Assembly: GCA_018398765.1 (NCBI GenBank)
Contig: JAHBMJ010001013.1
Coordinates: 1 to 35,000, forward strand
Direction of reading: 5' to 3'
DNA length: 35,000 bases
From: Chromera velia
Taxonomy: Eukaryota > Sar > Chromeraceae
In this document: positions 23,236-34,603 of the stretch, one piece after another
Layout of the letters: each line of letters begins with the position of its first letter
Position numbering within the stretch: the stretch's first letter is position 1
Notes under the pieces: generated by a model
What the model saw: the letters and a program-made list of their open reading frames with translations, nothing else
What the model was told of the DNA's origin: nothing
Database searches by the model: none
Translations under genes and position numbers: made by a program

Positions 23236-23722
23236 GGGGGGTCACTGTTTTTCTCGGGGGTTTGGGGGCTGGGGCGGCGCGGGGCGATTGTGGTGATTTC
23301 TTTGGTGCTTTTGGCTTGGGTCGATCTTTGGGATGGGGGTGGCGGTGTCGCCCTCCATCGGGGGGAGGTCTTGTGTGGTCTTGTGCTTCTCGGGCCCGCT
23401 GTGGGTGGGTGTCCTTTCCGGCGGCGGGCGGGGTCTGTGTGCTCTCGGGTGTGGTTTCGGTTTGCCCTCGTCGCGGCGTCGCGGGATTCCAGCTGTTTGT
23501 CTGGCGGTGTTTGGTGGTTTCGGTGTTGGCGGTTGGCGGTGGGCCTTTGGCTGTGCCGTGCTTGCGGGGGGTATTTTTGGGTCACTTCTGGATCGGTCGG
23601 GTCTGGGGGTGGGCAAAAGCAGCGAGTGGAAGCTTTTGGGTTGTAGGTGCATGTGGGTGGCACGGCTCGCGCGCGCTCTTCTGCCGCTGGGTGGTTGGAG
23701 GGTGGGCAACCGGAGAGGGAGA
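23236..23722. other. G/T-biased, A-depleted island
   Basis: For nearly 500 bp the plus strand is dominated by G and T, with A almost absent and many GGGG and GTGG words. Open frames on both strands here (184 and 190 codons) follow from the lack of A on one strand, which removes stop codons, and they show no protein-like pattern. No exon is called. Confidence 0.8.
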
Positions 23723-23821
23723 TAGTAAGGGTCTCATTGTTCATCGATAAATCTTCAAAAAAGGACGGAAACAGTCTGTTTTAGCGCATTTCGCACTGGC
23801 TCTGTCACAAAATGTTGTGAC

Positions 23822-23863
23822 GTTGTCAAAGTTGTGGCTAGGCAATGTTGTCAAAGTTGAGGC
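23822..23863. repeat. Short direct duplication
   Basis: GTTGTCAAAGTTGTGGCT is followed about 24 bp later by GTTGTCAAAGTTGAGGCT. It lies between the G/T island and the pyrimidine tract. Confidence 0.8.
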
Positions 23864-23865
23864 TG

Positions 23866-24668
23866 TTCCTTCTTCCCTTCCTTTCTTCTTTTTTTTCTTC
23901 CTTCCTTTCTTACTTCCTTCCTTCCTTTTTCCTTCCTTCCTTCCTTCCTTCCTTCCTTCCTTCTTCCTTCCTTCTTCCTTCCTTTTTCCTTCCTTCCTTC
24001 CTTCCTTCCTTCCTTCTTCCTTCCTCCCTTCTCCCTTCCTTCTTCCTCCCTTCTTCCTCCCTTCTTCCTTCCTTCTTCCTTCCTTCTTTCTTCCTTTTTC
24101 CTTCGTTTTTCCTTCCTTCCTTCTTTCTTCCTTCCTTCCTTCTTCCTTCTTCCTTCCTTCCTCCATCCTTCCTTCCTTCTTCCTTCCTTCCTTCCTTCCT
24201 TCCTTCTTCCTTCCTTCCTTCCTTCCTTCCTTCCTTCTTCCTTCCTTCCTTCCTTCCCTTCTTCCTTCCTTAATTACTTCCTCCTTCCTTCCTTCCTTCC
24301 TTCCTCCCTCCCTCCTTCCTTCCTTCCTTTCTTTCTTTCTTTCTTTCTTTCTTCCTTCTTCCTTCCTTCCTGTCTTCCTTCCTTCCTTCTTCCTTCCTTC
24401 TTCCTTCCTTCCTTCGTCCTTCCTTCCTTCCTTCCTTCCTTCCTTCCTTTCTCCTTCCTTCCTTTTTCCTTCCTTCCTTTCTAAGACTTCCTTCCGTCCT
24501 TCCTTTCATACTTCCTTACTTCCTTCCTTCCTTCTTCCTTCCTTTTTCCTTCCTTCCTTCCTTCCTTCCGTCCGTCCTTCCTTCCGTCCTTCCTTCCTTC
24601 CTTCTTCCTTGAAGTTCCTTCCTTCCTTCCTTCTTCCTTCCCTTTTTTTCCTTCCTTCCCTTCCCTTA
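23866..24668. repeat. 800-bp polypyrimidine tract (CCTT/CTT-type)
   Basis: Almost pure C and T on the plus strand, built of CCTT and CTTC units with scattered interruptions. The long open frames across it (Ser/Phe/Pro/Leu only) are products of the repeat. The tract seems to resume to the right of the transposon (25619-25675, TTTCCTTCTCTAAAGCTTCC and similar), so the element inserted within or at the edge of it. Confidence 0.95.
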
Positions 24669-25618
24669 ATTCCTTTCATAGTTGCCAAGCTGCATCACAC
24701 TGCAACTTGAATTCCAGTGCAGTACATTACACCTAGTACAACTTACAAAGGCCTTCTAGGAAGCTAGTTGAAAGAACATAGTTAAAGTCTAGGATCCTAA
24801 TCAGAAAAATTTAGAATTTGAAAGTTATGACACTATAAATCAATGTGATAATGAATCAAAAAAATGATGATTTACACAAAAAAACACTTTCAAAATTGTT
24901 CACATAGCTTCATGCACAGAGACACCAGTGATCAGTCAGTTAGTCAGTTAATTTAAGTTAGAGAGGCAGGCGCTGGCAGGGCACCCAAAGCAGCGAAGTC
25001 TAGAGCCCGCCGAGAGACCGAGAGGACGTCGAAGTCCCGCATCTCAGCGGCATCTGCCTGCAGACCCTCTTGTGCTGCAGAGGCCAGTCAGACCTCTAGC
25101 ATGCAACACTGCAGTACCGGGTTATCTTGCACCTAGCACACCGCAGCGCACACTCCGAGTCTGCACCACACATGGTGTATTGCTTGCTCCCGGTCCTAAC
25201 GACCAAAACGCGCACCCCTTGTGCGACGTTGTCGCCTCCCACCACCAGCATGAAAGAAAAGAGGAAGGGGGGTGAGGGGGGGTGAGGTGGGGTGGGGGAA
25301 CGGAACACAACATTAAAGACTTCAATTCCGTGGAAATCTATATGTGTATATCATGATAATAATGATTATTAAATAATTTTGTAATGCTTTTACATGTTAA
25401 TTATGTTCAAAACATTATCAATCGCTCTTTTTAGTCATCTATAACTGTATATAACTGCCTAGAAGAACTTAAATATTATATGAATGAATGTTTTTATTTA
25501 TAAATAGTGTAATACATTGCACTGCAACTTGATTTTGAGTCAAATTTTTGACTTTAATACACTACATTTCACTGTATTACAGTATATTGCATTGCATTTT
25601 GGCAACTATGATTCCTTT
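24669..25618. mobile_element. Non-autonomous hAT-type DNA transposon with 8-bp target duplication
   Basis: The element proper is 24677-25610 (934 bp). Its ends are perfect 12-bp inverted repeats: CATAGTTGCCAA at 24677-24688 and TTGGCAACTATG at 25599-25610. ATTCCTTT flanks it directly on both sides (24669-24676 and 25611-25618). An 8-bp duplication with a short CA...TTGCCAA-type end fits the hAT superfamily; P elements and MULEs also make 8-9-bp duplications and are alternatives. Subterminal words recur near both ends (CACTGCAACTTGA, and GTAATACATTG against its near-reverse). No transposase ORF is present, so it must be mobilised in trans. The ends are AT-rich, but a GC-richer insert at about 24955-25310 encodes a decayed MYND finger. 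The perfect ends and target duplication suggest fairly recent insertion. Confidence 0.85.
25060..25179 (-). pseudogene. Decayed MYND zinc-finger fragment inside the transposon
   Basis: The minus strand reads MCGADSECALRCARCK, then ITRYCSVAC, then a TAG codon (25098-25096), then RSDWPLQHKRVC in the same frame. This follows the MYND pattern LRCxRC...YCSxxC(Q)xxDW...HKxxC. TAG stands where MYND proteins usually have Gln, one C-to-T step from CAG. The position expected for the first Cys of the first pair reads Tyr (TAC), one G-to-A step from TGC. The fragment continues only a few codons past the finger before a second stop. MYND fingers bind proline-rich partners in chromatin regulators. This copy looks like a captured, non-functional gene piece, with no start, splice context or full protein around it. 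Confidence 0.75.
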
Positions 25619-26580
25619 CCTGAGTTCCGTCTTTTCTTTCCTTCTCTAAAGCTTCCTTTCTTCCCTTCCTTCATAAAGATCGTATATAATATTATTAATA
25701 TTGCCTACATGATGATCATAATATTGGTTAGTATTGATTGCTTATTGCAATGCTTAATAATAAAGTTAATATCGTCTACACGATATTATGAATATCAGTT
25801 AATATCCTGGTTAATATCGTTTAATAATATTATCGCATACCCGATACTAAGGCGCCTAGGGGAATGTGGAAGGCAAAATTTACTAGGAAATTTTTCAGCT
25901 AATAATTCAAGTTTAATGTCTATACTAAGCAAAGCTTGTTTTTTTTTCTTTCTCTGGTTAGAGGGTCATGTACTAGGTCATGTATTTTTATATTTAGGCA
26001 TTGTATACATTTGAGCGTCGGCTCTTTTAAGGTCAAAAGTCAATAAAATCTGATGAAGTCTGACCCAGTGGGAAAAGTCGTCCAGAATTAAACTAGAGAC
26101 AAGGGGTAAACCTTGAAACAAGCTAGGGAAAAAGCAGGGCAGAGAAAGAAGAAAACAGACTGGCGACAAGGAAGGCAGCAACAAGCAAAAGGGAAAGCAG
26201 CTGGTAGACAGGAAAGAAAGGAAGAAACCACTTCAAAATTGTATTGATACACCTGCCAGCCTGCACGATTGCAGAAAATCGAGGCAGGAACTAAACAGGC
26301 ACGTGCCTTACACAGGCCAGCGAGGCGCCTGTATGCACAGAAGAGTGCAAGAGGCAGAATGATCAACAAAGTCCTTCCGACAAATCAGAAAGGGGGCTCA
26401 GTGAGACCCTCTCGCTCGCTCACCAGCTCTCTCTACCAAACATCTACTCGTCCGACTGTTTTCCATTCCCATTCCTTCCCCGATCCCCCTTTCTTTAACT
26501 ATCTTCTTCAATCACTTTGAAGGAAGCAAGAGAGAGAGAACCAAAGAAAGGGAAACAGAACAGACGGATGCACAGTTCAT

Positions 26581-26690
26581 CCATCCCTCCGTCGAGTGAA
26601 TTCTTAAATAAAAGCAGACAAAGAAAGAAGTCCATCCATCCCTCCGTCGAGTGAATTCTTAAATAAAAGCAGACAAAGAAAGAAGAACGG
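26581..26690. repeat. 55-bp tandem duplication
   Basis: Two adjacent copies of a unit that includes CCTCCGTCGAGTGAATTC and AAATAAAAGCAGACAAAG, offset by 55 bp and essentially identical. The identity points to a recent event. Confidence 0.9.
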
Positions 26691-27280
26691 CAAAATGAAT
26701 TTGGTAGCGTTACCTCGCGTCAATCAATCGCAGTCCTGATTGTTCCTCCTTCTCTTTTGTTGCGATTAACGAATGTACTGACCTCAGGGTCGCTTCTCTT
26801 GGAGCTCTCCGCCTAGCTCTTTCCGTGTTTCTCTTCTGCTGTTCCTTTTTTCTTCCCCCCGTCCCACCCCCCATTCCCCCCGTTCACGTCTGTATAAATA
26901 TTTGATGCTGATTCAGAGTACCCCTTTCTTCTCTTAATCCTCTCTCTACGCACATCCATCAAGCAAACCGCGAAAGAGTGAAGCACGCACACGCTGATGC
27001 AGACAAGCAGGCAGGCAGGCAGTAAGGACTCTTAAAGCTAGCACCTACATTGCACACGGCATTCAAGCAGTCACGCTGCTTTGCCACCCCCTTACTGTGG
27101 GCCGGAGGCTGTGTTTCCCTCTTTCCCTCTTCTCACTCAAGCCCCCAACCAACCAACCGACCCCGCTCTCCGACCTCCTTCCTCTTCTTTTCTGTCCCTT
27201 TCTCTTTTTGTCGACGGACTGACTCTGCCTGTCCTCCACTACGCCTACAACTAGGCAAAGGAGGTGAGGGTGAGAGGTGC

Positions 27281-27282
27281 CA

Positions 27283-27322
<40 letters not shown>

Positions 27323-27333
27323 AACAAACACAC
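27281..27333. repeat. (CT)n(CA)n compound microsatellite
   Basis: A CT run passes directly into a CA run ending in CAAACAAACACACA. It lies downstream of the transporter gene. Confidence 0.95.
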
Positions 27334-27941
27334 ATGAAGCTATCATTCAGGGGAGCCTATCATGCAACAGTGAATTGCTGTGTGACTGCCAGCTTGCTGG
27401 CTTGCCTTTCTGCATGGCTGCACGACGACATCAGTTTCCTGTTCGATTTCTATATTTCTTGCTTGTTTGTTTGTCGCCTTCTGAACTGCTTCCTTCCTTC
27501 CTTCCTTTCCAGGGTTCTTTGACCGATCTACCAACCAACCGAGTGAGCGTGTGCACGCCTCTTCTCCCTTAATTTCTCCTCCCCTTCCCTCACCAAGGAG
27601 GGAGCCATCCATGCTCACATGTCAAATCAGTGAAGTCGTGTCTGCCTCTGACTCGAGACCAGACCGGGGAAAAACAAACCCCTTTCCAATTTGGTGTCTC
27701 TTCAACCGTGTCACATTCGCTAAGCGCCCCCCCTTTTCTAATTGTGACCTCCCCCGAGAGCTTCTTTTTTCCCATCCTCGCGCCCTCCCTCGTTCTTCTT
27801 CTTTTTTCTTTCTCGCGCGTATTTTTCAGTCAGCTCTCCACAACAGGTTCAGTGAGTCTCTAATCCTCTCTCCGTTTTTTGCCCTTAATTCTCTCGTCTA
27901 AATTTCCCTTGAATCCCTTCCCTTGGTTGAACGGCTGAACG

Positions 27942-30900
27942 TCAGCTCCCTGCTGCCGCCTTCTCCTTCTTCGCCTTCCCCTCAGGATCCCAAAAGAGAG
28001 GAAGAAAAGTCACCACAGTCCTGCATGCATGCACAGACGTGGACAGACACAAGAAAAAAAAAAAGAACGAACAGTGAGGCCGAGCTACGGTTGTTCGAGT
28101 CTCAGAAGTCCTCATATGGCATAACTATTTCCCCGCAAACAGAGAAAGCGTCACCGCCGTTTTCAACAGAAAGAGAGAGACACACACGCACGCACATACA
28201 GAGAGACAATGAGTATGACGAGGCATTCAAACAAACAACGCAGAATTCTGCCTGCCTGGGGGAGGGAGGGAGAAAGAAAGAGGAGAAAACCGTTTGAATC
28301 AACCTCATGCGGAGTTTCCTGACAGAGGCCTTGCGTGCGAAAGACACGCATTGCTTCTCACTTCCTTCTCACATGCCTGCACAAATGCCCGCATCTAGAT
28401 TGATTCTTCTCTTCTCTTCCCTTCTCTTGAGAGACCCACCCGAGCACTGCGATGGCACTTCCAAAAACGATGAGAGCCACCGCCTTCAGTTTCCGTCTGT
28501 GGAATGTGGCTCCTGGCAACAGTCTCACGTACAGAATCTGCACGCACAGACGGGCGGGTACACACATTAACAAACAGACACACATGGCTCAAAAAGGCAG
28601 AAACAAACACGTATCCACAGCTAGGCGCACTGGCAGACAGGCAGCCTATGATAAGTATATGAATTGATGCATTATTCTTTCACTGCACTCACGAGCAGCC
28701 TCCAGCAGAGACGGACGCACTGAACATCAGCGAACACAATGAGGAAAAGACACGGGCTCTCTTTGACTGCCTGCCTGACTGACTGACTCTCTGTCTCTCT
28801 CTCACACACAGAGAGGGAGAAAAAATGAAAAAGGAACCAAGAAAAACAAGACCGAAAAGTCAACAAGCAGACCGACTGACTTAACTGACTGACTGACTGA
28901 CTCCAGGAATGATAAACGAAACAAAGGACCCTGCGGTGCTGCCGACGAGTTGAAAGATGAAATTAATGTCCGGAACGAAAATCGCAAGAAGGACGGAAAG
29001 AACCACCTGAAGAAAGCAAAGAGAGAGACACACACAGAGAGTGATAGAGAGACAGAGGGAGGGAGAGAGAGGAAAACGAATGAATGAAACATTGATGAGC
29101 ATGAAGGGGCAAAAAGGCCTTCATGAAAAAAAAAAAAAGAAAGAGATGACAGGATTGAGACAAGCAGGGCGTAGGCAAAGGCAGGTTTTGAGAAGAAAAG
29201 AAAAAAGAGGAGAGGGGGTTGCAGGGGAAAGGGTAAGTAAGCAGGTCAGCAAAAACAACAACAAAGACTATCACTCACTCACTCACTCACTCACTAATTG
29301 ACTCGCTCAACCAAATACAGACAGGAACTAAGAGCTCCTGTGAGAGAGACAGAGCGTGCACGGTACAAACAACAGAGACCGACAGACCGTCAAAACAGCC
29401 ACCAGAGAGGAATAGAACTTCGTCTGAAGGTGGGGCCTGCTGTAGAAAAGCATCATCTCCTGCAAAGAAGCACGCACAGGCAGGCCATCAGGGAGGGATA
29501 AAAAGGAAATTGACGGAACGAACGAAAAGAATGACAGAGAACACAAGAAGATTGTGGAATAGTAAGGAACTCCGAAGCATCTCTGCATGTCTCTTTGCGA
29601 ATGTAATCCTAGACGAAGCCGCGAAAGCACGAAGAGAGCTCTGTTTTAATACAACAAGAAAGAAGGTTGACAATAAGACAGTCAATTCTCCCTTTTGTCG
29701 CACGCAATTCCGAACAAAGACAGACGCGCATATGCAAATACACACATGTTCGCAAGAAGATGTGCCAGAAGAAACGACAACACCCGAATGAAACTGCCTG
29801 GCCGACACCCTCTCTCTCAAGACATGCTGAGTACTACAACAAAGAATGAAAGACACAAACTGCAGTGTGCATGTCCCTAATCGATCTTTCTTTTTTTTCT
29901 GAAAATGCACTCCTGCCCTTCGAACTCCTCATCCCCCCTTTTCTACATGAACCATCTGGGCAACGAAGAAAGAGAGAGAGCGAAAGGAAGAAGGAACTGA
30001 GTAGAGGAAGAAGAAAGACACCGGAAAAGGACTAGAAAAAAGGAAAGATAAGAAGGAGGCCTGACTGACTGACCACAGAATAGCGGCAAGGAAAGATATT
30101 TAGAGGGTAAGCGAAAGTCACTGCCGCCATCATGCCGATGAATGCGAGGGCGACGAGCCAACTGCACGAGAATAACAGAAAAAAGGGAACGTCAGAACAA
30201 TATTTTTGTGTTTCAAAAACACAACAACTGATTTTCAGTAGTGTTTCGAGCAACTGTGAGTACTAACAAAAAAATTTCCAGCAAAGAAGAACAGAGCCAG
30301 TGAGGACCACCGATGACTACAAAGAGACTTCGCTAAGACGATTTCTTCCAAAGGAAAGGAAACAGAAGGACGCTGTGACTGTCGACCAGCCAGCCAGACA
30401 GACATTTGGCTTCTTTTCGCTCCTTCTCTTCATTAAAACAACAGACAAAGCAGACAGAAACTCACTACACACAATTACAAATCAAGGCAACGAACGCAAA
30501 TGGATCGATGGCGCTCTTCAACTGCCGTTCCTTTTCATCTCAGCACTTGCTATCTGCCTGCCTTCCGGGCCACCTCTCGGACCCATTCTCCTCTCCATAC
30601 AAGGACCTTCAGATAGACTTTCAGACCCCCCCCTTACCTTCTTCCCACGGTGTCCTTGAAGTTCAACAGAATGTTCGACTCTGTCCCCGTCCCAAACGCC
30701 AAGAATCCCCCAATCTGCAATTTGAGTGTGCGAAGGCCCAAATACACACATCGCACGCATAAATGCGAACAGATAGAATGTAGAATTTCTTCTGTATCGT
30801 TTCTCCCCAAAAAATCTGACTTTCGTAAAAAAACTGTTGAGATGAATTGAATGAAATGAATTGAGGCGCTCAAAGCCGGGGGAGCCATTTCTGGGGCTCT

Positions 30901-33667
30901 GGCCAGCCCATGAAATACAGAACAAGGGCACCGCGACGATGGGGAGGTCGAAAAGAAGGACGGCAGCGAAGACTCAAAAAACGAAAAAAACAAAAGAAAA
31001 GAAGACAAAGAAAATTAGGTGAATGAGACACGCAAAAGAAAGGAAGAGAAGAAGAAAAAAACAAGGAAAAAGAGAAGAAGAAAACCTCCACTTACCCCCA
31101 TCGCAGCATATACCGCAATACACAGGAGCACCGATCGAAGAGACACCTGCACAGAGACAGACAGACGAAATGACTTCTTTTTCCTCCTTCTCTTCATGAG
31201 CACAACGGACAAAAAGAAAGAAAGACAGACACACAGGCAGATGATGGACACACAGGCAGATGATGGACACACAGGCAGATGATGGACACACAGGCAGATG
31301 ATGGACACACAGGCAGATGATGGATGCAGTTTCTTCTATGGAATTAATGCGATATTTGATCACAGATCCAAGCGCTTGCAGGACGACGAAAAAATGAGTA
31401 TAAGAAATAAAGGAGGCTTGGAGTTTGTGTAGAAAGCTATCTGCCTTCTCCCCAGTTTGCCCCTCTTCCTGCCCAGCTCCCTTCAATACCTTATGGGACA
31501 GGGAAAGATCCTTCCCTTCAGAACAAAAGTGAAAAGCACCTAGCTTCTTTGTCCGTCTCCCTCCTATCTGATCCCTGTCTGCCCATTCCAGCCATCTTGA
31601 GTCTTCCTGTCCCCCTTCTGCCCTGCAGCTTTCAATCTCTCTTGCTTGTGTGTTGAAGGACATCACTTGCCTTCATCATCCTCCGTGAGTTTCGTCTCTC
31701 CAACTCGGTGTAGATTGCGGGCACATTCGGCTGAAGGGAGGGAGTGAAGATTCACGCAGGCAATGAAGAGGAATGCAACACAAGAAGAAGAGAGGGAAGG
31801 AATGAAGGCCTTTTTTGTGAGGCTGTACCGAAACTGCACGGGGTCACGACGAGGGAAAAGAGAGGAGCCAGACCGACTTAAAGGCCTTTCCTTTATGCAC
31901 CATGACGTTTGGCTGTCTACAAATATTCCATGAAGGCACGAAGTTGCCGAGGCTCGAATAAGAATTCATTGTGCAAAAATGAGACAAAATAGCGCAGAGA
32001 AAGTAAACTAAAAGAGCCGATCCTCACTGTCTGACCTGACAGGAGAAAGCGAAGGTGATGAGGCTGAGAGCATTCACGAAGGCCCAAAAGGAAGTCGGGG
32101 CGAGGGCCTGCTCCGTTGATGTGATGGACGTGCTCTTGCCCCTCCCCATCAACTCCCACCTGCATTCATCCATCCAACCATCCAATAGATCCATCCGAAA
32201 GCATGCGTCAATATGTGTGTGTGTGTGTGGTCTGTATGCGCGTCTGTCTGTCTGTATTTCTTGGTCTCTCTCTCTCTCTCGCTGTGTGTGTGCGTGCGTG
32301 TGCGTGTGTGTGTGCGTGTGTGTGTGTGTGTTTGTTTCTGCTGCGTTTGCGTCGCGACGAGGTAGAAAACGTCAGAGAAGAAGGCAAATTGCAGCAGTCC
32401 CCGCAAAGAAAAACATCAATGAAGTGGGGGAGAGGGGAAAAAAGCAGGAAGGACAATTGAACACAGGGAAAGATCAAATTCTTTAGATGAAAAAAAAACC
32501 GAGAGCGAAAGAAAAGTAGAGATATGAAGAGGAGACGGGAAAGGACGACTTACAAGACAACGAGTGAGAGAAAGGCAATTGCAGAGACGCCTGCATGCCC
32601 AAACAGAAGCATCAGAGTATCGGTATGCATCAAAAAAGACAAAGCACTTGCTTTCACAGGGCTGTTTCCGTTCATTTATTTTTATCTCTCACTTCATCCT
32701 TCCATCTGTGCATTTTCTTTCTGCCAGCCCTTCTATCTTCTATAGGGGCTCTTTTGAAGCTGTTTTACCCTGGAAAGGAGAAAGATTGGCTTTCTTTTCG
32801 GACGTCATCCACCAGTTCTTTCTAATGCTCATGAAGTGACTAAATGAATCCGCAGGCCGGCATGCCTTCAGTCTCCAAAACGTCCTCATGGCCTCACATC
32901 CACCAGCGACCCGAATAACTAAACAACCCCTCACCCACCAAGTCATTCAACTGTCTGACCCCCCGCCCACCCAAACAACCAACGCACCGAGAAAGCACGT
33001 AAACCTCATCTCGTTCAACTTTTCCGACAGCGATAAAGGCAACAAAAGAACCACAGTTACCTGCATACATCAAAAGAAAGGAAGAATCAGGGAGAGAAAA
33101 AAAGAAGACGCTTAAAAAAAAGCTTGCGCTTTGCAAACTCGCAAACGAAAAGGCAAAAAGGAACAGGGGGTGAAGAAAGAGAGACACTCAAGCCAAGGTT
33201 CGGCAGGAAGAGCCGGCATGCAGAGAGGAGATACACGCCCCCAGTGCAGTCTTTCTAGATGTCCAGAAGAAGCATTGGGCGACTCCGCATCTGTCACCAG
33301 ACACACAAACAGAAAGGTACGATGGTCCGCCCAGCAAACTCCAGTAAGATCCAATCAGATCCATTCAAAAGACTGACAACGATCAGAATCAGGTCCCGAT
33401 TCAGCAACGTGTGCTCAAACACAACTCCTGGATTATGCTGCATAGAGAGTAGGCACAAGACAAAACACACGCATGCTGGATACACACTCCGCCACCAACA
33501 ATGGCCTGCGAAGACAGATGCATACAGATGTCTGCAACTTTTCTTTCAGGCTTCCAATCAGACACGCAAACACACCCCTTTTTCATTGTGCGCTTCCTGC
33601 TTCCCGTACTCACCCACTTAGTCGTTCACGACCACACCAGCCCATCCACACAAACTCTCTTCACCAT

Positions 33668-33723
<56 letters not shown>

Positions 33724-34005
33724 GAGATGGAGAGCAAGAGAGCAAAAAGAAGAGGGAAATAGCAGGTAAGGGACGATATTTGTGCACGCTGCCTAAGCCA
33801 GCCAGCCAGCCAGGCAGGCAGGCAGCCAGCCAGCCAGCCAGTGGACATTCAGAAAAACGGACCCCCAAGATTTCCCGAAAAACGGTTTCGAACATGTCGG
33901 ACACAGAAATTAGATACCCTACAGCAGTGCTGCACAGAAGAGAAGAGAGAGAATATCGGCATCTGTTATCTGGTGCGACTAATCATCCGGGTGTCGTTCA
34001 CTGAT

Positions 34006-34064
<59 letters not shown>

Positions 34065-34082
34065 TGGCTTCTTTTCTGCTGT

Positions 34083-34125
<43 letters not shown>

Positions 34126-34566
34126 AGAAGGAAGAAGCGACTTTGAGGCTGTTCAGCACCTGAGACATCCCCGCCCTCCGAGGAAGGAAAACTGGTGCAT
34201 GCACAGAGACGGACAGACAAGGAAGAAGTGGAGCACTTTACCTCAATTCCTTCCAGAAAAGACCGAGCAGTGATTTAAAAATTGTACCCAGGGATCATTT
34301 GCACACTCCGTTCAAAAACATGTATACACACACCATCTGAGGACACGTTCACGTCCAGAGTGTCGTCGATGGAAAGAGAAAGAGTGACGGAGGCCGGGCA
34401 GGCCGGCAGGCAAACAGGGATCACGACATGCATCACTTCAGACGGAGAAACCGACCCAAAGCAAAAAAGAATGATGTTCACTTCCGTGAACACTGCAAAC
34501 CAATGACCCCCTGCGTGCAACGCCATTTCCTCCATCGTCTGCAATTCCGGACACACACACACAGAT

Positions 34567-34603
<37 letters not shown>

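Larger units (their letters stand above)
25619..27941. other. Gene-poor spacer
   Basis: AT-rich to about 26040, with repeated AATATC/GATATT words near 25680-25850, then balanced composition. It includes the 3' UTR of the minus-strand transporter gene, whose stop codon is at 27944-27942. Only short ORFs are present and none resembles a protein. It holds a 55-bp tandem duplication and a CT/CA microsatellite, annotated separately. Confidence 0.5.

Noticed and set aside
23178-23750. Overlapping 184- and 190-codon frames on both strands
   Set aside because: They exist because the plus strand almost lacks A, which removes stop codons; there is no recognisable domain and no codon pattern.
23817-24710. 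297-codon open frame rich in Phe, Leu, Pro and Ser, and matching minus-strand Lys/Glu/Arg frames
   Set aside because: They are direct translations of the CCTT repeat with no protein-like variation.
28230-28250. Palindrome GCAGAATTCTGC as a third copy of the palindromic insertion
   Set aside because: It shares only the EcoRI-like centre, lacks the CATA/TATG arms and has no flanking direct repeats.
30850-30960. Minus-strand peptide like VPLFCISWAG as a transporter exon
   Set aside because: The exons on either side already join in phase with correct family sequence, and this piece has no good acceptor.
31228-31322. CRISPR-like array
   Set aside because: The five 19-bp units are directly adjacent with no spacers, and the context is a eukaryotic intron.
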